Source: a virus
Direction: 5' to 3' (one strand)
DNA: 59,304 nt
Virus record (IMG/VR): IMGVR_UViG_3300042691_035106
Span: 1-59,304 of that record
A model generated the notes under the pieces. The model made no database searches and was not told where the DNA came from. It worked only from the letters and a program-made list of their open reading frames with translations. Positions 32,745 to 42,430 of the stretch are shown piece by piece. Positions within the stretch are counted from its first letter, which is position 1. Every line of letters starts with the position of its first letter. The translations under genes were made by a program, and so were the position numbers.

Positions 32745-33947
32745 ATGGCTTTCAACGGCAAGAAGTACGCCGCAGCGCTCAAGATCCAGAGCGCCGTCGA
32801 CGTTCCCGCGACCGTCTCGGGCACCACCGATGCGCTGATCTGCTACGATCTGCGCCCGGCCAACGAGACCTATACCCTCGCCAACCCCGAGACCACCGGC
32901 ACCATCCATCGCCCCGGCGACGCGGTGCTGGGGCGCTCGCGTTCGGTGACCTTCAACGTGATCCTGCGCGGTCCGGGCGGCGCTTCCCCGCCCGCGGCCG
33001 ACGCCTGGGTGCTGGGCCGGCTGTTCCGGCTGCTGCGCTTCACCGAAGAGGTGCAGGCGGCCGAGGTGCTGGCACCGGCGGCAATGTCGGGCGGCACCAC
33101 CACCTCGGCGGTGTTCCCGGCCGGAGCTTCGGCGGTTGACGATGCCTACAACGGGATCTGCGTGATTCTCGCCGGGCAGACCGGGACCGGGCTCAAGAAG
33201 GTCTCGATGGTCCGCGACTATGTCGGCTCGACCAAGACCGCGACCTTCTTCGAAACCTTCGGCGGCGCACTCTCGGGCAACGTCTCGATTCCCGCCTATC
33301 TCGGCTACCGTTTCTCGGCCAGCGCGCCGGAACTGTTCGCCAGCTTCGACTACTGGCTCGACCAGAAACGCTACAAGATGGTCAACGGTGTGGTCAGCCA
33401 GGCCCAGCTCAACTTCGCGGTCTCGAACAACGGCGATACCGCGTTCACCTACATGAGCGTGACGCTGACCGGCGATGTCCATCCCAGCACTCCGGAGATC
33501 GACGAAGCCAGCCCGGCGATTGCCCAGGGCGGCGCGATCCCGGTGTTCAACGATGCCGACTACTGGCTCGCGAACAAGTCGTTCTGCGGCTCGGGCGCGA
33601 CGGTCGACTTCGCCGGCCAGGTGGCGCGGGCCCCCTGCCCCGGTTCGCTCTCGGGTGGCGAAGCTCCGACCGTCACCGAGATGCGGCGCTCGGTCAACGT
33701 CAACATCAACGAGGTGCTGGTTGCGACCGCCGACCTCAACGCGCTGGCCACGGCGCAGGGCTACCAGGGGTTCTGGCTGCAATATGGCCAGGGCGGTCCC
33801 GGCAAGGCGATCAGCTTCGGGGTGATGGACGCCCGGCTCAACTACAGCGAGGCCGAGATCGGCGGCGATTTCGTCACCCGCTCGGTCGACCTGTTCATCG
33901 ACGGAATCGAAAAGTCGATGTCGATCCAGTTCCCCTACGGGTTCTGA
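32745..33947 (+). CDS. Major tail tube protein
   Basis: 400 aa, larger than lambda V (about 250 aa). Beta-rich, with RSRSVTFNVILRGPGGASPP, a mid region (SVTLTGDVHPSTPEIDEASP) and a C-terminal FVTRSVDLFIDGIEKSMSIQ that fits tube-forming proteins. It directly precedes the tail-assembly chaperones, the usual place of the tube gene. Confidence 0.8.
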   Translation: MAFNGKKYAAALKIQSAVDVPATVSGTTDALICYDLRPANETYTLANPETTGTIHRPGDAVLGRSRSVTFNVILRGPGGASPPAADAWVLGRLFRLLRFTEEVQAAEVLAPAAMSGGTTTSAVFPAGASAVDDAYNGICVILAGQTGTGLKKVSMVRDYVGSTKTATFFETFGGALSGNVSIPAYLGYRFSASAPELFASFDYWLDQKRYKMVNGVVSQAQLNFAVSNNGDTAFTYMSVTLTGDVHPSTPEIDEASPAIAQGGAIPVFNDADYWLANKSFCGSGATVDFAGQVARAPCPGSLSGGEAPTVTEMRRSVNVNINEVLVATADLNALATAQGYQGFWLQYGQGGPGKAISFGVMDARLNYSEAEIGGDFVTRSVDLFIDGIEKSMSIQFPYGF

Positions 33948-33969
33948 TCGCCGCCATCTGATCCAATCC

Positions 33970-34010
33970 CGGCCGGGGATCGCCTTCGCGCGGTTCCCGG
34001 CCGTTCCTTT
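33970..34010 (+). terminator. Terminator-like hairpin after the tail tube gene
   Basis: CGGCCGGG (33970-33977) pairs with CCCGGCCG (33996-34003), followed by TTCCTTT. The tail is only partly T-rich, so it may attenuate rather than stop late transcription between the abundant tube protein and the chaperones. Confidence 0.5.
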
Positions 34011-34031
34011 CCCCCATGAAGGAACCCAACG

Positions 34032-34937
34032 ATGCCCGTCCCCATCGAGGCAAAGACCTTTACCTACGTCCCCGAATCGCTCCGCGAGATCGAGGGGGCA
34101 CCGAAATTCGTGCTGCGCTATGGCACCCGCCGCGACCGCAACGCCTACCGCGCCGAACTCGCCGGGCGCGGGCTGGTCAGCCATGGTCAGGCCGAGATCC
34201 GCGATGCGATGGCCGAGGAGATCAAGCGGCTCTCAGGCAACAGCGATGAGGCCAAGGACCGCATGGTCGAAACCGCGCGGCGCTATTGGGCCGCGAGCGA
34301 CAGCCTGGAGCAGCAGATCAAGGAGTGGTGGGAGGATTGCGCCGCCTACGCCCGCGACAATCCCGAGGCCGAACTTCCGCCCGCCCCGGCGATCGATTTC
34401 GATCCCGAGGAAGAGGCGTGGATCACCGGGATCATGCAGGACGTGCAGGCCAATTCGGCGGTGATCCACAACATGCGCAAGGCCAATGCGCGCCGCGACT
34501 TCCTTGCCACCGAGGTGGCCCTTGCGGTGGTACTGGTCTCGGCCGAAGGTTTCGACCTGCGCCGCGACATCGACGGGCTGGTGGATCGCGAGTGCATGGC
34601 CGAACTGCAGGAATGGCTGGGTGACCGCGCCGAGGAACTGGGCTTCGACCAGACCCGGGCCGACGATCCATTTGGCGAACTGCGCAACATCGGCTTCGCC
34701 GCGTTCCATCTCCCCAAGGACACGGAAAAAAACTTCGCATCGCCGCCGCTACCTACTTCCGACGCGACTGGTTCGCCGGCGGAAGCGGAGGACGCCAGTT
34801 CAGCATCCCCGGCGTCGGCGAAGTCGAAGGCAACCCCCTCAACCGCTACGAGCACGAGCGCGACATCATCGACCTCGCCGTCCGCTGCAGAGACGGAAAC
34901 GGCCGGATCGACTGGCCCGATGGCCGCGGCCTCCTAG
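34032..34937 (+). CDS. Tail assembly chaperone, unshifted product (gpG-like), 301 aa
   Basis: Residues 1-233 form a helical, charged protein (GAPKFVLRYGTRRDRNAYR at the start, WEDCAAYARDNPEAELPPAP in the middle). At codons 232-234 the message reads GAA AAA AAC, a canonical slippery site. Without a shift, translation continues 68 codons through a Ser/Thr/Ala-rich tail (SASPASAKSKATPSTATSTS) to a stop at 34937. That tail is probably a by-product of the overlapping frame. Confidence 0.8.
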   Translation: MPVPIEAKTFTYVPESLREIEGAPKFVLRYGTRRDRNAYRAELAGRGLVSHGQAEIRDAMAEEIKRLSGNSDEAKDRMVETARRYWAASDSLEQQIKEWWEDCAAYARDNPEAELPPAPAIDFDPEEEAWITGIMQDVQANSAVIHNMRKANARRDFLATEVALAVVLVSAEGFDLRRDIDGLVDRECMAELQEWLGDRAEELGFDQTRADDPFGELRNIGFAAFHLPKDTEKNFASPPLPTSDATGSPAEAEDASSASPASAKSKATPSTATSTSATSSTSPSAAETETAGSTGPMAAAS

Positions 34938-35014
34938 AACAGCCGATGCACCTGATCCAGGCCTTCGACATCGCCTACGAGTGCGAGGCGCGGTTCCGCG
35001 AGAAGAAGCCGTGA
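34032..35014 (+). CDS. Tail assembly chaperone fusion (gpGT-like) by -1 frameshift, about 327 aa
   Basis: A -1 slip on A AAA AAC (34727-34733) joins the chaperone to a second frame that reads LRIAAATYFRRDWFAGGSG, then RYEHERDIIDLAVRCRDGNG, and ends KKP at a stop (35012-35014). This second frame is clearly protein-like and has no start of its own. Lambda-type phages make G and GT in this way to coat the tape measure before tail polymerisation. The next gene starts with GTGA overlapping this stop. Confidence 0.85.
34727..34733 (+). promoter_or_regulatory. -1 ribosomal frameshift site A AAA AAC
   Basis: The heptamer is in the correct zero frame (codon 233 is AAA, codon 234 is AAC). A short stem, TTCCG (34757-34761) with CGGAA (34780-34784), lies about 23 bases downstream and could modulate the slip. 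Confidence 0.85.
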
Positions 35015-35745
35015 TCGTCGAGGTCCGCACCCCAAGGACGCAGGCCCCGGCGCTGCGCCGCGCGTTCGAGAATTCGATCCAGCAGGCCGCGCTGCGCGCC
35101 ACCGACCGCGCCGCGGCGCAGGCCAAGACCCGGATCCGCGCCGAGATGGCGGCGGCCGGGCTCGGACGGCTCGGCCAGGCGATCGGCTCGGGCAGCGATC
35201 TCAAGCAAAGCGGGCAGGTTCACCGCCGCGGCGATTCGTGGTCGGCCTCGGGCTGGGTGTTCGTGCGCAGCGGCTCGCGGCGCAGCCGCGGGGCGATCGA
35301 GGCCTATACCGAAGGCGCGAGCATCCGGGCGCGCAATCCGAGCGGGCTGCTGTGGTTCCCGACCGACGACATCATGCGCTACGCACGGGTGCCGCTGCCC
35401 TCCTCGGGGGGCAATTCGAGCGGGCGGGTGCGGCTCACCCCCAAGCTGTGGAGCCGGACCTATGCCGCCAAGTATGGGCGGCTGTTCCGCATCGGCAACA
35501 CGCTGTTCGTCAAGAACGCGACGCTCTCGCTCTCGGGCAAGCGCCGCTCGATCAAGCCGCTGACCAAGCGCGGCAAGGTGCCAAAGGGCCAGGTCCAGCA
35601 GGAACTGATCGCGGCGTTCATCGGCATCCCCCAGACCAGCAGGACCGCGCGGGTCGATCCCAGGCAGATCACCGCGGCGGTGGCCAGTGAAACCATGCGG
35701 CGCGAGTTCGCGCTGACCACCTCTAGCGGAAGGGATAGGGCATGA
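35011..35745 (+). CDS. DUF6441-like tail/neck protein, 244 aa
   Basis: GTG start in a GTGA overlap with the chaperone fusion stop. Pattern: ATDRAAAQAKTRIRAEMAAAG, then ASGWVFVRSGS, EGASIRARNPSGLLWFPTDD. I recall this as DUF6441, found in lambda-type phages of alphaproteobacteria next to the tape measure. Basic and likely a virion component. Confidence 0.65.
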   Translation: MIVEVRTPRTQAPALRRAFENSIQQAALRATDRAAAQAKTRIRAEMAAAGLGRLGQAIGSGSDLKQSGQVHRRGDSWSASGWVFVRSGSRRSRGAIEAYTEGASIRARNPSGLLWFPTDDIMRYARVPLPSSGGNSSGRVRLTPKLWSRTYAAKYGRLFRIGNTLFVKNATLSLSGKRRSIKPLTKRGKVPKGQVQQELIAAFIGIPQTSRTARVDPRQITAAVASETMRREFALTTSSGRDRA

Positions 35746-38700
35746 CGGGAACTACGTTTCCGCAATATATCGCCGCGCGTCCCGATCCCGCCAACCAGCG
35801 GACCTTCGACCAGTTTGTCACCGGCATGACCGACGCCGGGCGGCGCGGCGCGCAGGGCATGACCGGCGCGCTTGCGGGCGTGCGCGATACCGTCGCCCAG
35901 GCGCTGAGCCTGCCGCGCAACGCGGGGGGTAGCCTCGACCTGCAGATCGATCAGCTCCGCCAGATGGAGCGCGAACTGGAAGCGGTGGCGCGGGCGACGC
36001 AGGAATATGCCCAGGCCAGCCGCGCCGCGGCCATAGCCTCGGGCGAGAACGGCCGGGCCCGCACCCAGGAAATCCGCGCCGCGTTCGAATTGGCGCGGGT
36101 CGAGCAGGGCAACCTTGCGGCGCTGCGCCAGCGGATCACCATTCTCGATCAGGTTCAGGCCGAACTCAACCAGACCGCGAGCGCGACCGATGCGGTGGTG
36201 GCAGCAACCCGGCGCGGCACCGACGCCTACGGCATCCACAACACCTCGCTGCGCGGCAGCCGGGTGGCGATGGTCCAGACCGGGCAGCAGTTGCAGGACA
36301 TGGCGATCCAGTTCCAGTCGGGAACGCGCTCATCGGTGATCTTCGCGCAGCAAATTCCACAATTGCTGTTCGCGCTGACCAGTCTCGAGGGATCGAGCAA
36401 CAAGACCGCCGACAAGATCGGGCGGTTTGCGACGCTGATGTCGGGGCCGTGGTCGCTCGCGGTGGTCGCTGGCGCGGCGCTGCTTGGCAGCTTGATCGAC
36501 AATCTATTCCGCTCCGGAGATGCCGCAGACAGTGCCGCGGACAAGACCAAGGCGCTGGCCAAGGCACTTACCGACCTGCGGACCGGGCTCGACCTCAATG
36601 CCAAATCCTACAAGGTCGTGGTCGAGGCGATCCGGGAGTACAACGACGCCCAGAGCAAGAGCAAGGAACTGACCCTTGGCGCGCTCGAACTGACCCGCGC
36701 CGACACGCTCGAACGGCTCAAGAATGCCAAGGCCATCGCGGCGCAGTTTCAGGCCCGATTCCTTGAACAGTCGGCGGCATCGAAAGGCGGCGGCGAAGTG
36801 AAGGGTGCGCTTGGCGCGCAGGCCACAACTGCGCAAAAGCAGGTCGAGGCGATCCTTGCGAGCATCCGCGACATCGAGAAGGGCATCGCCAATCGCCAGG
36901 TCGAAGGGGTGTTCGACAAGGAGATCGCGGTCACCGACAAGTATGCCGACGCTCTGGCCAAGCTCGAACGGCGCTACGACAAGGGTAAGGTCGCGGTCGC
37001 CGAGTACCGCAAGGAGCGTGAGCGCCTGCTCGGGCTGCAAGAGGCCGAACTGAAAGCGATCCGGGAGAGCGAGAAGAAGACCCGCGAAGTCACCGGGCTT
37101 GCCCAGTTCATCAATCCAGTAGCGGGCGGCACTGTGACGGGCCGCTTCAACGAGCAGCGCCCGGGCCACCGCCATGGCGGCCTCGACCTCGCCGCACCAA
37201 CTGGAACTGCAGTCAAGGCCCCGCAAATCGGGGTGGTCGAGGCGGTCGGGTTCAGCCCGACGTTGGGCAAATATGTGGTGATCGATCATGGCGGTGGGAC
37301 CAAGACCCGGTTCGGCCACCTCTCTGATAACGCCGTGGTCTCCGAAGGTGCGCGCGTCGAGCAGGGGCAGACCATCGGCAAGGTTGGCAGCACCGGGCGT
37401 TCGACCGGGCCGCACCTGCACTACGAAGTCACGGTCAACGGCAAGAAGGTTGATCCTAGCAAGGGCCTGTTCCCGGTCGACGATGTCAAGGTTAACGAAG
37501 CCGCCGAGCGCGCGGTCGAGCGCGCCAAACAGGCTGCCGAGCAGTTGCAGGCCTTTGGCGAACGCTCCGCCGAAAGCATCGCCCGGATCAACGAGCGCTT
37601 CGACGAGCAGCCCCGGCTGATCGACGCCGCTAATGCCGCGACCCGCGATCTCGACAAGACCATTGCCGAACTGGCCGAGCGCAAGCCGCCCGGGTTCGCC
37701 GACATGATCGCCGAGGCGCAGGCCGCCAAGGCCACGATCCAGGAGGCTTTGGTGCGCCCGTTCGAGGAGCTGGCCGAAGCCTCGGAACGCCGCCTGCAGA
37801 TCGAGACGCTGATCACCGCCGGACGCGAGGACGAGGCGCAGGCGCTCGAAACCATCTGGCGGCTTGAGGACACGATCGGCGACCTCACCGACGAGCGCAA
37901 GGCGGCGATCCTCGACCTGGTGCGCAGCGAGCGGCTCCACAGCGAGGAACTGGAACGCAAGCGCGCGATCATCGGCGAATACCTCTCTGCGACCCGCAGC
38001 GTGAAAGACGAGCTGGTCTCGATCTTCGCCGGCGAAGGCTCGATCGGCAACATCGGCAAGATCTTCAAGCGGCTGCAGGCGCAGATCACTGTCGAGCGCC
38101 TGTTCGGCGATTCCTTCCGCAAGATGGACGAATGGCTCAAGGGCCAGTCCGGGCTGGGCGCGAGCGTCGACTATTTCTCGACCGAGACCGAGCGCGCCGG
38201 CAAGGCGTCGGGCGCAGCGGCTGACGAGTTCGCGCGCACTGTCGCCAAGCTGCGCGCCATCCCGGCCGGGCCGGTGGCCCCAGGCGCAGCACCTTCGGCG
38301 TTCGATGCCGCGTTCGGTTCGATCTATGGCTCTCCTTCGGCTGCGGCCAATGACAACAGCGCTGAGATCGAGGCGGCGGTCGGCGAGAGCACCAACGAGA
38401 TCGTGGTGGTCGGCAAGAAGATCGACAAGGTGGGCGACCAACTCGATCCGGCCAAATGGGCGGCCGAGATCGCCAAGCGCATGGCCGAGCCGATTTCCGA
38501 AGGTCTCAAGCCGCTGCTCGGCGAGAAGTTCGCGGGCAAGATCGGCTCGGTGCTGTCCGGTGTGATCGAGGGCCAGATTACCGCTGGTACACCCGGCGCG
38601 GTGCTGGGCGGGCTGCGCGACCTGTTCGGCAAGGACACCAAGATCGGCGGCGCGTTTGGCGGTGCCCTGGGCGGCGCACAAACCGGCACGCAGATCTCCG

Positions 38701-39959
38701 GACTGATGGACTCGCTGGGCATCAAGAATTCGACCACCGGCGCGCAGATCGGCGGGGCGATCGGCTCCGCGCTCCCCATTCCCGGCGGCGAGATCATCGG
38801 CTCGATCATCGGCTCGCTGATCGGCAGCATCTTCAAGAAGACCAAGAAGGCTTCGGCAACCCTGACCGCCGGCCCGGACGGCGTTTCGGTCGGCTCGGTC
38901 AGTGGCAATAGCGCAAGCCGGCGCGAGGCGGCGAGCGGGGCTGGGGATTCGGTCAGCGACGCGCTCAACCGCATTGCCGAACAGCTTGGCGGCACCGCCG
39001 ATGGCCCGATTGGGGTCTCGATCGGCATCCGCAAGAAAAGCTACCGCGTCGATACCACCGGACAGGGCCGAACCAAGGGCGCGGGTGTGCTCGATTTCGG
39101 CCAGGATCAGGAAGCCGCGATCCGCGCCGCGATCCTCGATGCGATTCAGGACGGGGTGATCACCGGGATCTCGCAGGGCGCGCAGCGACTGCTCAAGTCG
39201 GGCAAAGATCTCGAACGGCAGATTGGCAAGGCGCTCGACTTCGAGGGCGTGTTCAAGCGGCTGCGTGCGATCAAGGATCCGGTCGGCGCGGCGATCGACG
39301 AACTCAACAAGGAATTCACCCGACTCAAGGGCATCTTCACCGAGGCCGGGGCGAGCGCGGCCGAGTTTGCCCAGCTCGAAGAACTCTACGGGATCGAGCG
39401 AGCGCAGGCGATCAAGGAAGCCGGGGAACGACTCACCGGATCGCTCAAAGCGTTGCTCGCCGACCTGACCATCGGCAACGACGCGCTTTCGCTGCGCGAC
39501 CGGCTGAGTGCCGCGCAGGCCGCCTATCAGCCGCTTGCGGCGCGGGTTGCGGCGGGCGACACCACCGCGTTCGACGACTATGCCCAGGCGGCGCGCGACC
39601 TGCTCGCGATCCAGCGCGACCTCTCGGGCTCGACCCCGGACTATTTCCGGCTGCTCGAAGAGGTTACCGCGCTGACCAGGACCACGCTGGCGGCGCAGGA
39701 CGCGCTGCTCACCGCCTCATCGGGCGGAACCAGCCCGTTCGCCGACAGCCCGGTGACTCCGGCCAACGACAACACCCAGGTGGTGGCGACGATTGCAGTC
39801 CAGACCGATACGCTGGCCGCCGGAATCGCCGCGACCAACCAGAACCTTGGCACCCTGATCGAACTGACCGCGGTGGGGCTGCGCAGCGCTGGAACGCTGA
39901 CCACGATCAGCACCGACGGCTTCGCCGCACTCGGGTTCAGCCGGACGAGCGGTTACTGA
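35742..39959 (+). CDS. Tape measure protein with internal M23 peptidase domain, 1405 aa
   Basis: Sets tail length and travels through the tail into the cell. N-terminal coiled coil (about residues 60-160), a hydrophobic helix (VVAGAALLGSLIDNLF, about 238-254), then an M23 endopeptidase domain (about 460-580) with zinc ligands in HRHGGLD and HLH (GPHLHYEV). Further coiled coil and a glycine-rich hydrophobic stretch (IGGAIGSALPIPGGEIIGSI, about 1000-1025) follow. The peptidase probably cuts peptidoglycan during DNA entry. Confidence 0.92.
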   Translation: MTGTTFPQYIAARPDPANQRTFDQFVTGMTDAGRRGAQGMTGALAGVRDTVAQALSLPRNAGGSLDLQIDQLRQMERELEAVARATQEYAQASRAAAIASGENGRARTQEIRAAFELARVEQGNLAALRQRITILDQVQAELNQTASATDAVVAATRRGTDAYGIHNTSLRGSRVAMVQTGQQLQDMAIQFQSGTRSSVIFAQQIPQLLFALTSLEGSSNKTADKIGRFATLMSGPWSLAVVAGAALLGSLIDNLFRSGDAADSAADKTKALAKALTDLRTGLDLNAKSYKVVVEAIREYNDAQSKSKELTLGALELTRADTLERLKNAKAIAAQFQARFLEQSAASKGGGEVKGALGAQATTAQKQVEAILASIRDIEKGIANRQVEGVFDKEIAVTDKYADALAKLERRYDKGKVAVAEYRKERERLLGLQEAELKAIRESEKKTREVTGLAQFINPVAGGTVTGRFNEQRPGHRHGGLDLAAPTGTAVKAPQIGVVEAVGFSPTLGKYVVIDHGGGTKTRFGHLSDNAVVSEGARVEQGQTIGKVGSTGRSTGPHLHYEVTVNGKKVDPSKGLFPVDDVKVNEAAERAVERAKQAAEQLQAFGERSAESIARINERFDEQPRLIDAANAATRDLDKTIAELAERKPPGFADMIAEAQAAKATIQEALVRPFEELAEASERRLQIETLITAGREDEAQALETIWRLEDTIGDLTDERKAAILDLVRSERLHSEELERKRAIIGEYLSATRSVKDELVSIFAGEGSIGNIGKIFKRLQAQITVERLFGDSFRKMDEWLKGQSGLGASVDYFSTETERAGKASGAAADEFARTVAKLRAIPAGPVAPGAAPSAFDAAFGSIYGSPSAAANDNSAEIEAAVGESTNEIVVVGKKIDKVGDQLDPAKWAAEIAKRMAEPISEGLKPLLGEKFAGKIGSVLSGVIEGQITAGTPGAVLGGLRDLFGKDTKIGGAFGGALGGAQTGTQISGLMDSLGIKNSTTGAQIGGAIGSALPIPGGEIIGSIIGSLIGSIFKKTKKASATLTAGPDGVSVGSVSGNSASRREAASGAGDSVSDALNRIAEQLGGTADGPIGVSIGIRKKSYRVDTTGQGRTKGAGVLDFGQDQEAAIRAAILDAIQDGVITGISQGAQRLLKSGKDLERQIGKALDFEGVFKRLRAIKDPVGAAIDELNKEFTRLKGIFTEAGASAAEFAQLEELYGIERAQAIKEAGERLTGSLKALLADLTIGNDALSLRDRLSAAQAAYQPLAARVAAGDTTAFDDYAQAARDLLAIQRDLSGSTPDYFRLLEEVTALTRTTLAAQDALLTASSGGTSPFADSPVTPANDNTQVVATIAVQTDTLAAGIAATNQNLGTLIELTAVGLRSAGTLTTISTDGFAALGFSRTSGY

Positions 39960-39960
39960 C

Positions 39961-42429
39961 TTGCGCGCCATACTTGCCATCGTTCAGCCGCTCGATCCGG
40001 GGACCGGCAACCGGGTGACGCTGCGGGTCTCGGCGCACAACGATGCGACTGTAGGCCGCGCGGTCAACGGACTCAACGGCCAGCGCTGGGAACCGGCGAT
40101 GGTCAATGCCCTGGTGCTGCGCCAGAGCCTGTTCGACGGCTCGTTCCAATCCGCCACTGCGCCGGCCAGCGCCAGCCTGCCGCTGGCAATGGAAACGCTC
40201 AAGACGACCTGGCCCGACGCCGACAGCTATGCCTGGGCCGGGGCGCCGGTCGAGATCTATACCGAGGACCACCTGACCGCCTGGCCGTGGACCGCACGGT
40301 TCAAGGGCAAGGTCGCGAGTTTCGCGCGCACCGGGCAGACGCTCTCGCTGAGCGTTGCGGTCGATAGCGAGCCCTTCGTCGCCGATGTGCTGAGCCTAGC
40401 CTATGCCGGGACCGGCGGGGCCGAGGGCGGGGCCGATCTCAAGGGTCGGCCCAAGCCGCTGGTGCTGGGCTGGGCGCTCAACGTCGAGCCGGTGCTGATC
40501 AACGCGGTCGATTCGGTGTACCAGTTCAGCGGCTACGGCGAGATCGAGGCGGTCAGCACGGTTTACGAACGCGGCGCCGACTATGGCGCGTCCTATGGCA
40601 ATTACGCGACCTATGCCGCGCTGGTTGCGGCAGCGATCCCGGCGGGGGGCTGGGCGAGTTGCCACGCCGAAGGAATGATCCGGCTCGGCGCCCCGGCATA
40701 CGGGGTGATCACCGCCGACCTCAAGGGTCACAAGGTCGGGGCCAATACCCCGCGGCGTACCGGCGCGTTCATCGACGCGATCTGCGACATCGCCGGGATC
40801 GATCCCGCGCTGGTCAATGCGAGCAGCCTGACCGCGCTCGACACCGCGGTGGCGCGCAACGTCAACCTTGTGGTTGAGGACCAGACCAATGTGCTGGCAC
40901 TGGCGCAGCGGCTGGCGCTGCCGTGCAATGCCCAGGCCGGGGTCGGGCTCGACGGCAAACTGTTCGTCGCCCGGGTCGATTTCGGGGCAACGCAGCAGTT
41001 CGTGCTCGACGCGAAGGGCGCGGCCTTGCCGCAGGTCACCGACAGCCGCGAGGATACGGTCAGCCCGCCGTTCTGGCGGGTAGTGCTGGGCGCCAACCGT
41101 TCGTGGCGGGTGCACACCCCCGAGGAAATCGCGTTCTACGCCCCGCTGATCGACATGGGGCTGTGGGATATCCTGACGATCTACCGCGAGGGCAATATCG
41201 TTCACCTCGCCGACGAGAGCCAGTGGCTCTATGTCAACGCCACACCTACCGCGGGCAATGCGCCGACGCTGGGCAGCGCCTACTGGTCGCCGCTGAGCGG
41301 TGAAGGCGGCATCTCGACCGAACGCTGGCCTGCGCCGCCGCCCACCGACTGGGCGCTGGGCTCGATCTACTACGACGAGAGCAACCACCCGTTCCGGTTC
41401 GAAGGGCTCGACCTCTACAACGGCGCCGAGCAACTGTTCAACGGCGCCAATGCCCTGCGGGGCTCAGGCTATGTCTCGGTGCGCGACCGCAGCCTGACCG
41501 AGGTAATCCAGGCGCTGCAGAACGTCGACGACGACGGGCTGCTGACCATCGACGAGAAGATCCGGGTGGTGATCCCCGAGAACGCCCGGCTCGAATCCGC
41601 CTATCAGGGCGCACTGGCGCGGGCGGTGCTGCTCGGGATCAATACCGCGGCGATGGACGCGGCGCGCACCGCCTGGGTGACGCTGCGCGACGGGCTGAGC
41701 CCGGCATGGAACGACACCACGCAGGACACTCCGATTACCCGCACCGACTGGGATCTGGTGCTGGGCACCTACCGCACCGCGATCGAAACGACCAACACCG
41801 CGGTCGCAGCGCCGAGCTCGATCGTGGTGGTGCCGCCCGCCAACCAGACGGTCAGCCTCGATTCGGACGGGCTAGTGGTCGCGGGGCAATACCCGCGCAC
41901 GCTGACCCCGGTGGTCAAGCGCGGTGCCATCGATATCCGCGCCGACACTGCCACCACCTATGCCATTACCGCGAGCGGGATCGATGCGACGATCAACACC
42001 ACCAACGGCGATCCCAACAAGGGCAAGATCACCGCGACCGATGGCAGCAGCGGCTACATCGACCTGACCATCACCGCGAGCGGGGTGAGTTTCGGGCCCT
42101 ACCGCATCCTGTTCACCGCCGATGCAGTGCCGATCTGGCTGGGCAACGATGCCAGCGGCAAGACCGAACTGGGCAACGGGATCGTGCTGACTTGGCGCGA
42201 GATCGTCGTTCCGGGCAATGCCAGCGCGGTGTTCTTCAGCTACGGCAACGGCCACGTCTATGACCAGTTCGCGCACGCCTCGATTGCCGGCGGCGAAGGC
42301 GGCGCCGGGGCGCAGGACAACAACCCCTACATCGACATGGGCAACGGCGGCGACACCCTGGGCGGGGCCTATATCAGCAGCGCCCGCGACGCTTCGGTGA
42401 CCTGCAAACTGACTTCGATAGGACTGTGA
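39961..42429 (+). CDS. Tail tip / hub protein, 822 aa
   Basis: Starts at TTG 39961, one base after the tape-measure stop. The N-terminal 400 residues (SLFDGSFQSATAPASASLPL, GAPVEIYTEDHL, VDSEPFVADVLSLAYAGTGG) resemble baseplate/hub proteins that follow tape measures in alphaproteobacterial phages. The C-terminal part is an Ig-like and glycine-rich region ending in a short adhesin-like segment. Confidence 0.7.
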   Translation: MRAILAIVQPLDPGTGNRVTLRVSAHNDATVGRAVNGLNGQRWEPAMVNALVLRQSLFDGSFQSATAPASASLPLAMETLKTTWPDADSYAWAGAPVEIYTEDHLTAWPWTARFKGKVASFARTGQTLSLSVAVDSEPFVADVLSLAYAGTGGAEGGADLKGRPKPLVLGWALNVEPVLINAVDSVYQFSGYGEIEAVSTVYERGADYGASYGNYATYAALVAAAIPAGGWASCHAEGMIRLGAPAYGVITADLKGHKVGANTPRRTGAFIDAICDIAGIDPALVNASSLTALDTAVARNVNLVVEDQTNVLALAQRLALPCNAQAGVGLDGKLFVARVDFGATQQFVLDAKGAALPQVTDSREDTVSPPFWRVVLGANRSWRVHTPEEIAFYAPLIDMGLWDILTIYREGNIVHLADESQWLYVNATPTAGNAPTLGSAYWSPLSGEGGISTERWPAPPPTDWALGSIYYDESNHPFRFEGLDLYNGAEQLFNGANALRGSGYVSVRDRSLTEVIQALQNVDDDGLLTIDEKIRVVIPENARLESAYQGALARAVLLGINTAAMDAARTAWVTLRDGLSPAWNDTTQDTPITRTDWDLVLGTYRTAIETTNTAVAAPSSIVVVPPANQTVSLDSDGLVVAGQYPRTLTPVVKRGAIDIRADTATTYAITASGIDATINTTNGDPNKGKITATDGSSGYIDLTITASGVSFGPYRILFTADAVPIWLGNDASGKTELGNGIVLTWREIVVPGNASAVFFSYGNGHVYDQFAHASIAGGEGGAGAQDNNPYIDMGNGGDTLGGAYISSARDASVTCKLTSIGL

Positions 42430-42430
42430 C

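Noticed and set aside
34486-35010. Upstream extension of the DUF6441-like frame
   Set aside because: Arg/Pro-rich shadow of the chaperone gene; the GTG at 35011 in a GTGA overlap is the sensible start.
36504-38681. 725-residue minus-strand frame inside the tape measure
   Set aside because: Antisense to a protein with a clear M23 domain; no promoter or ribosome site.
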